A DNA stretch of 64,000 nucleotides, taken from assembly GCF_010730055.1 (NCBI RefSeq), contig NZ_AP022575.1, positions 4,154,001 to 4,218,000 of the forward strand, in the 5' to 3' direction. Within the stretch, counting starts at the first letter, position 1; each line of letters starts with the position of its first letter. Position numbers and translations under genes: made by a program. The notes below the pieces were generated by a model that saw only the letters and a list, made by a program, of their open reading frames with translations, was not told the DNA's origin and made no database searches. Shown piece after piece: positions 37,650 to 48,574 of this stretch. The DNA is from Mycobacterium shinjukuense. Its GTDB lineage: Bacteria > Actinomycetota > Actinomycetes > Mycobacteriales > Mycobacteriaceae.

Positions 37650-38271
37650 GCCCACCACCAATCCGGTAGCCGCCTGGAAAGCACTCAAAGAGGGTAACGA
37701 GCGATTCGTCGCCGGTAAGCCCGAGCATCCCAGTCAAAGCGTCGACCATCGAGCCAGCCTGGCCGCCGGGCAGAAGCCGACGGCGGTGATCTTCGGCTGC
37801 GCCGACAGCCGGGTGGCCGCCGAGATCATCTTCGACCAAGGCCTGGGCGACATGTTCGTGGTCCGCACGGCCGGGCATGTGATCGACTCGGCGGTGCTGG
37901 GCTCCATCGAGTACGCGGTGACGGTGCTCAACGTGCCGCTGATCGTCGTGCTCGGCCATGATAGCTGTGGCGCCGTAAACGCCGCGTTGGCCGCGATCAA
38001 CGACGGCAGCCTGCCGGGCGGTTACGTGCGGGACGTGGTGGAGCGGGTGGCGCCGTCCATCCTGCTGGGCCGGCGCGACGGCTTGCAGCGCGTCGACGAG
38101 TTCGAGGACCGACATGTCCACGAGACGATGGCGAACCTCATGTCGCGGTCGAGGGCGATCGCGGACCGGGTGGCGGTGGGCACCCTGGCGATCGTGGGCC
38201 TGTCCTACCAGCTGGCCGACGGGCGCGCGGTGCTGCTCGATCACATCGGCGACATCGGTGAGGAAGTCTGA
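37648..38271 (+). CDS. canB: Beta-class carbonic anhydrase
   Basis: Interconverts CO2 and bicarbonate with a zinc ion. It has 207 residues. The zinc ligands are visible as CADSR near residue 51 (Cys, Asp and Arg) and HDSCGAV near 104 (His and Cys). The ATG giving MPTTNPV is the family start and shares two bases with the start codon of mutY on the other strand. It corresponds to Rv3588c. Confidence 0.95.
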   Translation: MPTTNPVAAWKALKEGNERFVAGKPEHPSQSVDHRASLAAGQKPTAVIFGCADSRVAAEIIFDQGLGDMFVVRTAGHVIDSAVLGSIEYAVTVLNVPLIVVLGHDSCGAVNAALAAINDGSLPGGYVRDVVERVAPSILLGRRDGLQRVDEFEDRHVHETMANLMSRSRAIADRVAVGTLAIVGLSYQLADGRAVLLDHIGDIGEEV

Positions 38272-38372
38272 TGTCCGGCGCCCATCGGGCGCCACTAACA
38301 CGGCGGCCGGCCGGTTAACCCGGCGACACGCCGAGGCGGGTCAAACAAGTCCGCGTGACCTGGGCCTACGGT

Positions 38373-39176
38373 GTGAATGTGCTGGATCTGGAACCGCGTG
38401 GCCCGCTACCTAGCGAGATCTACTGGCGGCGCAGGGGGCTAGCCCTGGGCATCGCGGTGGTCGTGATCGGTATCGCGGTCGCCACGATCATCGCCTTCGT
38501 TGGCGGCAACGCCGGGGCCAAACCCGCCAACGCCGAAAAGCCGAGCACCGCTCAGGGGCAATCACCGGCGCCGCAGCCGCCGCAGGCGCCGCAGCCGGCG
38601 GCGCAAAGCCAAGGAAACACCCCGGGGGCGCCGCCCCAGGGGCAAAACCCGGAGACGCCCACACCCACCGCCGCGGTGCAGCCGCCGCCGGTCCTCAAGG
38701 ACGGCGACGACTGTCCCGATTCCACGCTGGCCGTCAAGGGTTTGACCAACGCGCCCCAGTACTACCTCGGTGACCAGCCGAAATTCACCATGGTCGTGAC
38801 CAACATCGGGCTGGTGTCCTGCAAGCGCGACGTGGGTGCCGCCGTGCTCGCGGCCTACGTTTACTCGCTGGACAACAAGCGGTTGTGGTCCAACCTGGAC
38901 TGCGCTCCGTCCAACGAGACGCTGGTCAAGACGTTTACCCCGGGCGAGCAGGTGACCACCGCGGTGACCTGGACCGGGATGGGATCGGCGCCGCATTGCC
39001 CGTTGCCGCGTCCGGCTATCGGGCCGGGAACCTACAACCTGGTCGTCCAGCTGGGCAATCTGAGATCGCTTCCGGTCCCGTTCATTCTGAATCCCCCGCC
39101 CCCGCCGCCCGGGCCGGTACCCGCCCCGGGCCCGGCGGTCGCGCCGCCGCCGGAGTCGCCCGCGGCCGGCGGATAG
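38373..39176 (+). CDS. Membrane-anchored protein with a proline-rich linker (Rv3587c family)
   Basis: A protein of about 267 residues. Residues about 20-45 form one membrane helix (GLALGIAVVVIGIAVATII). A proline, glutamine and alanine-rich linker (about 50-105) leads to a compact outer domain (about 110-245) with two or three cysteines, CPDSTLAVKGL and VSCKRDVGA, and a proline-rich tail. It is probably surface-exposed or periplasmic with a structural or adhesive role; no catalytic motif is seen. A GTG two codons later (38379) fits the TACGGT box as a leaderless start. Confidence 0.8.
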   Translation: MNVLDLEPRGPLPSEIYWRRRGLALGIAVVVIGIAVATIIAFVGGNAGAKPANAEKPSTAQGQSPAPQPPQAPQPAAQSQGNTPGAPPQGQNPETPTPTAAVQPPPVLKDGDDCPDSTLAVKGLTNAPQYYLGDQPKFTMVVTNIGLVSCKRDVGAAVLAAYVYSLDNKRLWSNLDCAPSNETLVKTFTPGEQVTTAVTWTGMGSAPHCPLPRPAIGPGTYNLVVQLGNLRSLPVPFILNPPPPPPGPVPAPGPAVAPPPESPAAGG

Positions 39177-39217
39177 CTACTCCGAAGTTCCCCTTTTGGC
39201 CCGGATCAGCACCGAGC

Positions 39218-39264
39218 CTGTAGTTAGCGGTCTAGCCTCTCGCACTTTCCCACGCTAACTACAG
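39218..39264. terminator. 47-bp inverted repeat between convergent genes
   Basis: CTGTAGTTAGCG and CGCTAACTACAG pair perfectly over 12 bp around a 23-nt loop containing CTCGCACTTT. A sister copy with the same arms and loop length lies at 53033-53079, also between convergent genes. A bidirectional terminator is the simplest reading. Confidence 0.6.
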
Positions 39265-39311
39265 CTTCGGCGAAACCGGCCAGCCATATGCCCGACGAGC
39301 CGACCGGCGCC

Positions 39312-40388
39312 TCAGTGATCGGCAATGGTCGACTCCGCCAGCTGCGATAGCCCCTCACGCACGTGGCGCGCCCACATGGCGCCGATACCGTCCACGGATT
39401 GCAGGTCGTGGGCGCTGGCCGCCAGCAGGCCCTGCAATGTTCCGAACGACCGGACCAGCAGGTCGACGTGGGCGAACTGCAGCCGGGGGATGCCGGCCAT
39501 CGCACGGTAGCCACGCGGGCTCAGCGCCGAGTCCTGGGCCTCTGCCGTCGTCGGATAGCCGAACACCTTGGCCAGCGCGGTCAGCTCCAGCAGGTCGGTG
39601 TCCGACAGCGAGTCCAGCTCGTCCAGGGTGGCGGCGATTTGCGCTCCTGAGGGGGGTTCGGGGCTGGCGTGGTAATCACGCACGATCAATTCCCGTGCGG
39701 TGTCGTTGCCCCGCAGCAGCTCGTCGAGCTGCAGCCGCAGCTGACGCCCGTCGGTGCCGAGCTCGACGACGTCGTAGTCGATCACCAGCCCGATGCGGCG
39801 CACCAACTCGAGTCGTTGCATCACCGTCATCACGTCGCGCAGCGTCACGAAGTCCTCGATTTCGGCCCTGGACAGTTGCCGGGTGACCTCGTCGAGCCTG
39901 GTTTTGTACCGCTCCAGGGTGGCGATGGCCTGGTTTGCCCGCGACAGGATGGTCGCGGAGTCGGCCAGCACGTGTCGCTCCCCGCCAACGTAGACCGTCA
40001 CGATGTTCATCGAGTGGCTCACCGAGATCACCGGGTAGCCGGTCTGGATCGCGGCCCGCTCGGCGGAGCGGTGCCGGGTCCCCGATTCGTCGGTGGGTAT
40101 CGACGGATCCGGGACCAGTTGCACGTTGGCTCGCACGATGCGGCTGCCGTCGGTGGACAACACCACGGCGCCATCCATCTTGCACAGCTCGCGCAGCCGG
40201 GTCGGCGCATAGCGGACATCGAGGGCGAAGCCGCCGTCGCAGATGGCCTCGACGTTCTCGTCGTGGCCGAGCACGATCAGGGCGCCGGTGCGGCCGCGCA
40301 GGATCCGCTCCAGGCCGTCCCGCAGCCCGGTGCCGGGTGCCAGGCGGGCGATGGCCTCCCGCAGGGTCGGACGTGTCACAGCGTGCAT
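39312..40388 (-). CDS. disA: DisA diadenylate cyclase / DNA-integrity scanning protein
   Basis: Makes cyclic di-AMP from two ATP. It has 358 residues. The N-terminal DAC domain shows MDGAVVLSTDG near residue 71 and GTRHRSAERAA near 105, the nucleotide-binding DGA and RHR motifs. A helical linker is followed by a C-terminal helix-hairpin-helix DNA-binding domain (about 290-358, SVDGIGAMWARHV). The ATG giving MHAVTRP is the family start. It follows radA on the same strand by 19 bp, so the two form an operon, as in many Gram-positive bacteria. Confidence 0.96.
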   Translation of the reverse strand: MHAVTRPTLREAIARLAPGTGLRDGLERILRGRTGALIVLGHDENVEAICDGGFALDVRYAPTRLRELCKMDGAVVLSTDGSRIVRANVQLVPDPSIPTDESGTRHRSAERAAIQTGYPVISVSHSMNIVTVYVGGERHVLADSATILSRANQAIATLERYKTRLDEVTRQLSRAEIEDFVTLRDVMTVMQRLELVRRIGLVIDYDVVELGTDGRQLRLQLDELLRGNDTARELIVRDYHASPEPPSGAQIAATLDELDSLSDTDLLELTALAKVFGYPTTAEAQDSALSPRGYRAMAGIPRLQFAHVDLLVRSFGTLQGLLAASAHDLQSVDGIGAMWARHVREGLSQLAESTIADH

Positions 40389-40407
40389 TCTGCTATGTGC
40401 GGGACGG

Positions 40408-41832
40408 TCAGTGGGAAGCATCCAGCCGATGGGGTGGCGCGGGAGCGCCGCCGCGGTGATCGGCGATGTCGATCATGTGCTCCAGCGCGGCGACGATGGT
40501 GGGGGCGGGCAGCGCGCGCAGACCCGGCGGCGTGGCGTCGCAACCGGGCGGGATCAGCGCGATGGTGCACCCCTGCCGGGCCGCTTCGGCCAGCCGCCGC
40601 TGCATGCCGTTGACTTGCCGGAGGTCACCGGCCAGCCCCACCTCGCCGATCATTACCGCGGTGGTGGGCAGCGGCAGATTCGCATACGCGGACGCCAGCG
40701 CGATCGCGACGGCCAGATCCGATGACGGGTCGGTCAACCGCATGCCGCCCACGGTGGACAGGTAGATGTCGTTGACGGCGATGGTCAGCCGGGCGTGCTT
40801 TTCCAGCACGGCGGTGATCATGGCGGCCCGGGCATGGTCGATCCCGCTGACCGCCCGTCGTGGTGAGCCGCCCGGCGGCGCCGCCAGCAATGCCTGCACC
40901 TCACCGATCAGCGGCCGGCGGCCATCCAATGTCACGGTGATCGCGGTGCCGGCCACCGGTACCGGCCGCTGCTCCAAGAACAGCTGCGACGGGTCAGCGA
41001 CGCCGTCAATCCCGTTGTCGTGCAGGAGGAAACACCCGACCTCGTCGGCCGCGCCGAACCTGTTCTTAACGCCGCGGACCATCCGCAGCATGCCGTTGCG
41101 GTCGCCTTCGAAGTGCAGCACCACGTCGACGAGGTGTTCCAGCGAGCGGGGTCCGGCAATCGCCCCGTCCTTGGTGACGTGGCCGACCAAGAGCAGCGCG
41201 ATCCCATTGGCCTTGGCGGCGGCGGTCAGCGCGGCCGTCACCGCGCGCACCTGCGTCACCCCGCCGGCCACGCCGTCGGCCTCGCCGGTGGACATCGTCT
41301 GCACCGAGTCCACGATCACCAACGCTGGCCGCAGCATCTCGATGTGGCCCAGCACCGCCCGCAGATCGGATTCGGCGGCCAGGTAAAACTCTCCGGTGCC
41401 ACAGCCGATCCGATCGGCGCGCAGCCGGATCTGCCCGGCGGATTCCTCGCCGGAGACATACAGCGCGCGTTGGCCCGACCGCGCCCAGCGGTGGGCGACC
41501 TCGAGCAGCAACGTCGATTTGCCCACCCCGGGATCGCCGGCCAGCAGCGTCACCGAACCGGGGACCACGCCGCCACCGAGCACCCGGTCCAGTTCGGCCA
41601 TGCCGGTCGGGCGGTGCCGGCTGAGGTTGGGCTGCACGGAGCTGATCGGAACGGCCCGCGCCGCCGGTTGCCGAGCCGCGGCCGTGGCGCGACGGCCGCG
41701 GCCCCCGACCGCGCTGAGCACGGGCACCTCTTCGACGGTGCCCCAGCTATCGCACTCCAGGCAGCGTCCCACCCACTTCGCGGTCAGATGTCGACATTCC
41801 GAGCAACGGTACTGCACACGGGTGTTGGCCAC
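40408..41832 (-). CDS. radA: RadA/Sms DNA repair ATPase
   Basis: A RecA-like helicase-type ATPase that promotes branch migration during recombination. It has 474 residues. The zinc finger CSECRHLTAKWVGRCLEC is at residues 10-27, Walker A GDPGVGKST near 99, the RadA-specific KNRFG in VKNRFGAADE near 258, and a C-terminal Lon-like domain (about 300-460). It leads the radA-disA operon. Confidence 0.95.
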   Translation of the reverse strand: MANTRVQYRCSECRHLTAKWVGRCLECDSWGTVEEVPVLSAVGGRGRRATAAARQPAARAVPISSVQPNLSRHRPTGMAELDRVLGGGVVPGSVTLLAGDPGVGKSTLLLEVAHRWARSGQRALYVSGEESAGQIRLRADRIGCGTGEFYLAAESDLRAVLGHIEMLRPALVIVDSVQTMSTGEADGVAGGVTQVRAVTAALTAAAKANGIALLLVGHVTKDGAIAGPRSLEHLVDVVLHFEGDRNGMLRMVRGVKNRFGAADEVGCFLLHDNGIDGVADPSQLFLEQRPVPVAGTAITVTLDGRRPLIGEVQALLAAPPGGSPRRAVSGIDHARAAMITAVLEKHARLTIAVNDIYLSTVGGMRLTDPSSDLAVAIALASAYANLPLPTTAVMIGEVGLAGDLRQVNGMQRRLAEAARQGCTIALIPPGCDATPPGLRALPAPTIVAALEHMIDIADHRGGAPAPPHRLDASH

Positions 41833-41888
41833 GCCGCGACCGTATCGCGGGGGTGCGACAACCGACGGGCGGACCCGGTCGCGAGGCT

Positions 41889-42458
41889 TTAGTGCTTGGC
41901 CGGCGATGCTTCCCGCGGTTGGGCCAGCCCGGCCGAGATCGGCACCATGACGCTGCCCTGCCCGGCCTTGTCGAAGGTGAACGTGAAGTTGTACAGCAGG
42001 CCGTTGGTGATGGGCTTGGTCAGCAGGACGCTGGCCCGGGCCGCTTCGTTGGCCGGCAGCGGACCCGGCGCGACGACCTGGCCGTCCGGTGTGCCGACGA
42101 ACAGCATCCCGCCCGCGGGCAGCCGAGCATCACCGGTCACCGTCACGGTGCCGATGTCGGTGCTGATGCCGGTCAATCGGTCGGTCACATCCGACGATTG
42201 GTTGACGGCGACCAGCACCAGGTCCACCGCCTTGCCGGGCCGCAGGAAATCACCGGTCTGGGTGGCCTGGATGCGGATGTCGCGCAGCGCCACGTTGTTG
42301 ATCGTGAGCTTGTTGCCGTTGACGGCCGGTTCCTGATTGGCGGTCTGTGAGATTTGGCCGGTGCCGCAACCGGCGAGCACGGTGGCGGTGGCGGCGGCCA
42401 GTGCGCCGACCGCGGCGTGACTGGCCCGCGCGCGAAGGCGGGTCTTGAAGCGGTTCAC
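41889..42458 (-). CDS. lpqE: Lipoprotein LpqE
   Basis: A 189-residue exported lipoprotein. The signal peptide ends in the lipobox LAGC near residue 30. The mature part has a beta-rich pattern (NVALRDIRIQATQTGDFL, VTGDARLPAGGM, FTFTFDKAGQGSVMVPI) reminiscent of copper-chaperone-like lipoproteins, but I see no convincing metal-binding Met/His set. Function is unknown. It is divergent from carD across about 300 bp. Confidence 0.8.
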   Translation of the reverse strand: MNRFKTRLRARASHAAVGALAAATATVLAGCGTGQISQTANQEPAVNGNKLTINNVALRDIRIQATQTGDFLRPGKAVDLVLVAVNQSSDVTDRLTGISTDIGTVTVTGDARLPAGGMLFVGTPDGQVVAPGPLPANEAARASVLLTKPITNGLLYNFTFTFDKAGQGSVMVPISAGLAQPREASPAKH

Positions 42459-42729
42459 TCAAAGCCTCCTGCTGGGCCTCGACACGGGAAATCGCGACGA
42501 CACGATCACAGCGGGTTCAACCGTGCACAGTCAACTATGCACAGTAGTAGCAACGGCGAGTCGACGGTAGCGGCAGGACGCGTGCGATCCGGCCGAGCGG
42601 CGGCGGCGGCCCAGGGTGCCGTGGTCGCGGCCGACCCGATGCACGTCTTGGCCCGGATGTCAACCCCCAATGTTCCCCGGCTGTGCCCCTGACCTGCACC
42701 GTTGTTCGCATGCCGGGGAGGCCCCGTGT

Positions 42730-42735
42730 TAGCAT
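42730..42735 (+). promoter_or_regulatory. Probable carD -10 element (TAGCAT)
   Basis: TAGCAT fits the mycobacterial -10 consensus about 27 bp before the carD ATG, leaving a short leader with an AAAGGGG ribosome binding site. The rest of the 303-bp lpqE/carD gap (42459-42761) holds no gene I can support. Confidence 0.5.
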
Positions 42736-42737
42736 GA

Positions 42738-43250
<513 letters not shown>

Positions 43251-43267
43251 ACACCTCGGGGCGTGCG

Positions 43268-43951
43268 GTGCTCGGGGGAAGAAGCACGGTAGTCGCGATC
43301 GTCCCCGCCGCGGGGTCGGGGGAACGGTTGGCCGCCGGCGTGCCAAAGGCGTTCTATCAACTCGACGGGCAGACCCTGGTGGAACGGGCCGTCGGGGGTC
43401 TGCTCGCTTCCGGGGTCGTCGACAGTGTCGTGGTGGCAACACCACCAGACCGCACCGACGAGGCCAAGCTGATCCTCGGCGGCAAGGCGACGGTGGTGGC
43501 CGGCGGGGCCAACCGTACCGAGTCGGTGAGCTTGGCCCTGACGGGTCTTGCCGGGCCGGGCCAACCGGACTTCGTGCTGGTGCACGACGCCGCCCGGGCG
43601 CTGACCCCGCCGGAGTTGATCGTGCGCGTCGTCGACGCGCTGCGGGCTGGGAATGCCGCCGTGGTGCCCGCGCTGCCGCTGTCTGACACCATCAAGGCCG
43701 TGGATGCCAACGGGATGGTTCTGGGCACGCCGGAACGGGCGGGTCTGCGGGCGGTGCAGACCCCGCAAGGGTTCGCCACCGACCTGCTGGTGCGCGCCTA
43801 TCAGCGCGCCGGCGCCGCCGATTTCACCGACGACGCGTCCGTGGTGGAGCACGTCGGCGGCCTGGTTCAGGTGGTCGACGGGGACCCGCTGGCGTTCAAG
43901 ATCACCACTCGACTGGACTTGTTGCTGGCCAAAGCGGTTGTGCGCGCGTGA
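43268..43951 (+). CDS. ispD: 2-C-methyl-D-erythritol 4-phosphate cytidylyltransferase
   Basis: Adds CMP to methylerythritol phosphate in the non-mevalonate isoprenoid pathway. About 227 residues. The nucleotide-binding loop AIVPAAGSGERLAAGVPKAF is near residue 10 and VLVHDAARALTP near 100. A GTG 18 bp after the carD stop is used; a nearby GTG at 43262 is possible. The stop overlaps the ispF start by GTGA, so the two are translationally coupled. Confidence 0.95.
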   Translation: MLGGRSTVVAIVPAAGSGERLAAGVPKAFYQLDGQTLVERAVGGLLASGVVDSVVVATPPDRTDEAKLILGGKATVVAGGANRTESVSLALTGLAGPGQPDFVLVHDAARALTPPELIVRVVDALRAGNAAVVPALPLSDTIKAVDANGMVLGTPERAGLRAVQTPQGFATDLLVRAYQRAGAADFTDDASVVEHVGGLVQVVDGDPLAFKITTRLDLLLAKAVVRA

Positions 43952-44427
43952 ACGGCCTGCCCCGGGTCGGCTTGGGCATCGATGTGCACCCGATTGAGCC
44001 CGGACGGCCGTGTTGGCTGGTGGGGTTGTTGTTCCCGAGCGCCGACGGTTGCGCCGGACACTCCGACGGTGACGTCGCGGTGCACGCGCTGTGCGACGCG
44101 GTGTTGTCCGCCGCCGGGCTGGGCGATGTCGGCGACGTGTTCGGGGTCGACGATCCGCGTTGGCAGGGCGTCAGCGGTGCCAACATGCTGCGACACGTCG
44201 TCGGGCTGATCACCGAGCATGGTTACCGGGTGGGCAATGCCGCGGTGCAGGTGATCGGCAACCGACCCAAGATCGGGTGGCGCCGCTACGAGGCCCAGGC
44301 CGTGTTGTCGCGCCTGCTGAATGCGCCGGTGTCGGTGTCGGCCACCACCACCGACGGGCTTGGGCTGACCGGACGAGGCGAGGGCCTGGCCGCCGTCGCG
44401 ACCGCACTGGTGGTTTCCATCCGGTAG
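43948..44427 (+). CDS. ispF: 2-C-methyl-D-erythritol 2,4-cyclodiphosphate synthase
   Basis: Cyclises the IspE product with release of CMP in the MEP pathway. It has 159 residues. The zinc ligands lie in GIDVHP near residue 10 and GHSDGDVAVHALCDA near 37. The TTTDGLGLTGRGEG stretch near the C-terminus closes the active site. The partner enzyme IspE is not in this window. Confidence 0.95.
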   Translation: MNGLPRVGLGIDVHPIEPGRPCWLVGLLFPSADGCAGHSDGDVAVHALCDAVLSAAGLGDVGDVFGVDDPRWQGVSGANMLRHVVGLITEHGYRVGNAAVQVIGNRPKIGWRRYEAQAVLSRLLNAPVSVSATTTDGLGLTGRGEGLAAVATALVVSIR

Positions 44428-44473
44428 TTCGCGGGGCGGACGTGACGGCTGCCGGTTACCGCAATTGGCCAGG

Positions 44474-44487
44474 TAAGCTGGCACGTC

Positions 44488-44491
<4 letters not shown>
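44474..44491 (+). promoter_or_regulatory. cysS leaderless promoter/start region, identical to that of lysS
   Basis: TAAGCT lies 8 nt before the GTG start, and the 18 bases TAAGCTGGCACGTCGTGA are identical to 24828-24845. The flanks outside this block differ between the two genes. Confidence 0.55.
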
Positions 44492-45904
<1,413 letters not shown>

Positions 45905-45915
<11 letters not shown>

Positions 45916-46837
45916 TTCGCGGCGCCGGGGCGCGGTTCGCAAGTCCGCCACCAAGAAGGGTGCAAGCGTCGGCTCAGGCGGCCAGCGCCGCCGCGCGTTG
46001 GAGGGCCGCGGTCCCACACCGCCGGCGCATCTGCGGCCGCACCATCCGGCTGCGAAGCGGGCCGCTTCGCAGCCACGCCGGCGGGCACGGGGTCGGATTG
46101 ACGAAACCGAGACCGTGTTGGGCCGCAACCCGGTGCTGGAATGTCTGCGCGCCGGCGTCCCGGCCACCGCGCTGTACGTCGCGCTCGGTACCGAAGCCGA
46201 CCAGCGACTGACCGAATCCGTGTCCCGGGCAGCCGATCTGGGCATCTCGATCCTCGAGGTGCCGCGCGCCGACCTGGACCGGATGACCGCCAACCACCTG
46301 CATCAAGGCATCGCGTTGCAGGTGCCGCCGTACCGCTACGCCCATCCCGACGAGCTGCTCGCGGCCGCACTCGACGCACCGCCGGCGTTGCTGGTCGCGT
46401 TGGACAACATCTCCGACCCCCGCAACCTGGGCGCCATCGTGCGCTCGGTGGCCGCGTTCGGGGGTCATGGGGTGCTGATCCCGCAACGACGCTCCGCGTC
46501 GGTGACCGCGGTGGCCTGGCGCACCAGCGCCGGGGCGGCGGCTCGGATTCCGGTGGCCCGGGCCAGCAATCTCACCAGGACCCTGAAGGATTGGGCCGAA
46601 CAAGGGTTACGTGTGGTCGGGTTGGATGCCGGCGGCGACACCGCGCTGGACGACCTGGACGGCAGCGATCCGCTGGTGGTGGTCGTCGGCTCGGAAGGCA
46701 AGGGGCTGTCGCGGTTGGTGCGGCAGCACTGCGACGAGGTGGTGTCCATCCCGATGTCGGGTCAGACCGAGTCGCTGAACGCCTCGGTGGCCGCCGGGGT
46801 GGTGCTGGCCGAAATTGCCCGTCAGCGCAGAAGTTAG
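45905..46837 (+). CDS. SpoU/TrmH-family RNA 2'-O-methyltransferase (RlmB-like)
   Basis: A 310-residue SPOUT methyltransferase that probably methylates 23S rRNA or tRNA ribose using S-adenosylmethionine. A basic N-terminal extension (about 1-65) precedes an L30e-like substrate-binding domain. The knotted catalytic core shows LDNISDPRNLGAIVRS near residue 170, VVVGSEGKGLSRL near 260 and IPMSGQTESLNASVAA near 283. The ATG lies inside the cysS end. It corresponds to Rv3579c. The exact target nucleotide cannot be read from the sequence. Confidence 0.88.
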
Positions 46838-46840
46838 TGG

Positions 46841-46900
46841 GCGAGCAGACGCAAAAGCCCCCGAATCCGGCCGGATTCGGGGGCTTTTGCGTCTGCTCGC
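46841..46900. terminator. Perfect 60-bp palindrome, bidirectional terminator
   Basis: Two 30-bp arms meet without a loop; the left arm runs from GCGAGCAGACGCAAAAGCCC through CCGAATCCGG at 46870, and the right arm is its exact reverse complement. It lies between convergent genes, 3 bp from each stop. The GAGCAGACGCAAAAGCCCC part recurs in the hairpin at 58475-58532. A hairpin of this length would end transcription from both sides. Confidence 0.8.
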
Positions 46901-46902
46901 GC

Positions 46903-47823
46903 TCACAGCCAGGGGTCCTCGCGTTGCCACACCGTCGGCAGGTGCAGCGCGACACCGTCCGCGGCGGCCAGCTGGTCGAGGATGCGCATCGACACGTCGA
47001 GGTCGTCGCCGGCATATGGCAACGCCCGCAACGGCTTTGACAGTGGGCGGAAGAAGTCGTCCCAGTGGATCAGCACCACACGGCGGGCGCCCACCGCGCG
47101 CACCACCTCGGTCCAGTAGTCCACCAGATATTCCGGCGGCCGCAGGCCGAGTTGGCCGACGCCGAGGTAGACGACCTCGGCGCGGTGGCCGGCCAGTGCG
47201 CCCGTTAGGAAACCGGCGCTGCCCTGGATCAGCAGCCGCCGCCCCGACGGCCGGTGGTGGATCAGCGTCGACCACGCCTCACCGCAGCGGTACGCCGACG
47301 CCTTCACCGGCGGTGTCAGCGGCGCGCTGATCGCACCGGGAAACCGGTCGGGTGGGCAGTGCTGTGACCGCACCAGCGTTACGTGGTAGGCGCCCAATGT
47401 AATCTGCTCACCCGGCACGGCCACGATCAACCGGTCCTCGGGCAGCCCGTATCCGCGCCCCACGTTGGCCGCCGACTCACCCCCGACCAGCCGTGCGCCG
47501 GTGCGGTCGGCGACCAGCGCGCTGTCCATCGCGTGGTCGATGTGGGTGTGCACCGGGATGACGGCCGCCAGCGCGGACACCTTGGCCCGGGCCAGGCAGC
47601 CGTCGACGCGCGCCGGTGACGGCGCCACCCTGCCAAGCGCCACCCGCGCCAGACCGGGGCGGGAGAAGTAGCCGTCGGTCATCAGCGCCGACGACCCGTC
47701 GTCGAGCAGCAGCGTCGCCACGCCCATCCAGGTCACCCACAGCGGCGAATCGGGTGGCGCCGCGGGCACGGTGAACTTGTCCGAATACCGTCCAAGGTCG
47801 GGACGACCGGGTTTGAGCCGCAT
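46903..47823 (-). CDS. Metallo-beta-lactamase-fold hydrolase (Rv3577 family)
   Basis: A protein of about 306 residues with the MBL signature HTHIDH (HxHxDH, near residue 93), GVGQLGLRPP and VLIHWDD near the C-terminus, consistent with a two-metal hydrolase related to the UlaG/NAPE-PLD-like group. The ATG giving MRLKPGR is the family-like start; an upstream open extension lacks similarity. The substrate is unknown, perhaps a lipid or phosphodiester. It is co-directional with lppH, 25 bp away. Confidence 0.8.
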   Translation of the reverse strand: MRLKPGRPDLGRYSDKFTVPAAPPDSPLWVTWMGVATLLLDDGSSALMTDGYFSRPGLARVALGRVAPSPARVDGCLARAKVSALAAVIPVHTHIDHAMDSALVADRTGARLVGGESAANVGRGYGLPEDRLIVAVPGEQITLGAYHVTLVRSQHCPPDRFPGAISAPLTPPVKASAYRCGEAWSTLIHHRPSGRRLLIQGSAGFLTGALAGHRAEVVYLGVGQLGLRPPEYLVDYWTEVVRAVGARRVVLIHWDDFFRPLSKPLRALPYAGDDLDVSMRILDQLAAADGVALHLPTVWQREDPWL

Positions 47824-47848
47824 CAGCCGGCCATGGTCTGCCGGCGGC

Positions 47849-48574
47849 CTACTGCTTGGCGGCCTTGGCCGCGATCTGGTTCGCGATATCGACAGCGACC
47901 GCACCCGTTTGGCTGTAGGAGCAGGCCACGACGTCGATGGAGACGTTGTTGCGGACCGTCAGGGCTCGTTGGCAGGTCCAGCCGTCGCCGCCTTCCTGGA
48001 CCTGTGAGGTGCTGAGCATGCCGTTGTGGTTGGTCACCTCGGCCACCGTCCAGATGGTGTCGGGCTGCCCCTGGGCGACGTCGGCGAATCGCCGGTTGGC
48101 GCAGCCAGTCCAGCTCTGCACCGACGAGTCGTAGAAGGCGTTGGCGTCACGCGCGGTCGGGAAGGCGACCACCGCCTGAATGGCGTAGTGCTTGCGCCTC
48201 TTGGAGTCGTCGACGCTGTCGTCGAGCCGCTGTCCGCGGATGGCGGTCCACCCGGTGCCGGCGTAGACCTTGTCCTGCGCGGGGCCGTCGACGGCCAGGC
48301 AATTCTTGTCGGCCACGTTCTGGCTCCAGTCCCACATCGCCCTGGTGCTGAACCACACCCTCATCGAGGTCGCACCTAGCTGGCTGTTGATCTGACCGAC
48401 GTCGAGCAGCAGCCGCTCGAGCGCGGAAACCGCGATCGGAGCCTGGTTCACCGGTCCGGACGTGTCGGCGGCTACGGCGCTCCCGTCGACGACGTTGGTG
48501 CAACCGACGACCAGCGGGCTTGCACCGGCCAGCGCGGCGAAAGCGACACCGAACGCCGCGATCTGCTTGCGCAC
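47849..48574 (-). CDS. lppH: LppH lipoprotein with PknH-like extracellular sensor domain
   Basis: A 241-residue exported lipoprotein. The signal peptide ends in a lipobox-like VVGC near residue 25. The mature part matches the PknH C-terminal sensor domain (PknH_C) found outside several mycobacterial kinases: WSQNVADKNCLAV, YAIQAVVAFPTARDANAF and SWTGCANR, with cysteines that form two disulfides in the family. The ligand is unknown. It corresponds to Rv3576. Confidence 0.85.
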   Translation of the reverse strand: MRKQIAAFGVAFAALAGASPLVVGCTNVVDGSAVAADTSGPVNQAPIAVSALERLLLDVGQINSQLGATSMRVWFSTRAMWDWSQNVADKNCLAVDGPAQDKVYAGTGWTAIRGQRLDDSVDDSKRRKHYAIQAVVAFPTARDANAFYDSSVQSWTGCANRRFADVAQGQPDTIWTVAEVTNHNGMLSTSQVQEGGDGWTCQRALTVRNNVSIDVVACSYSQTGAVAVDIANQIAAKAAKQ

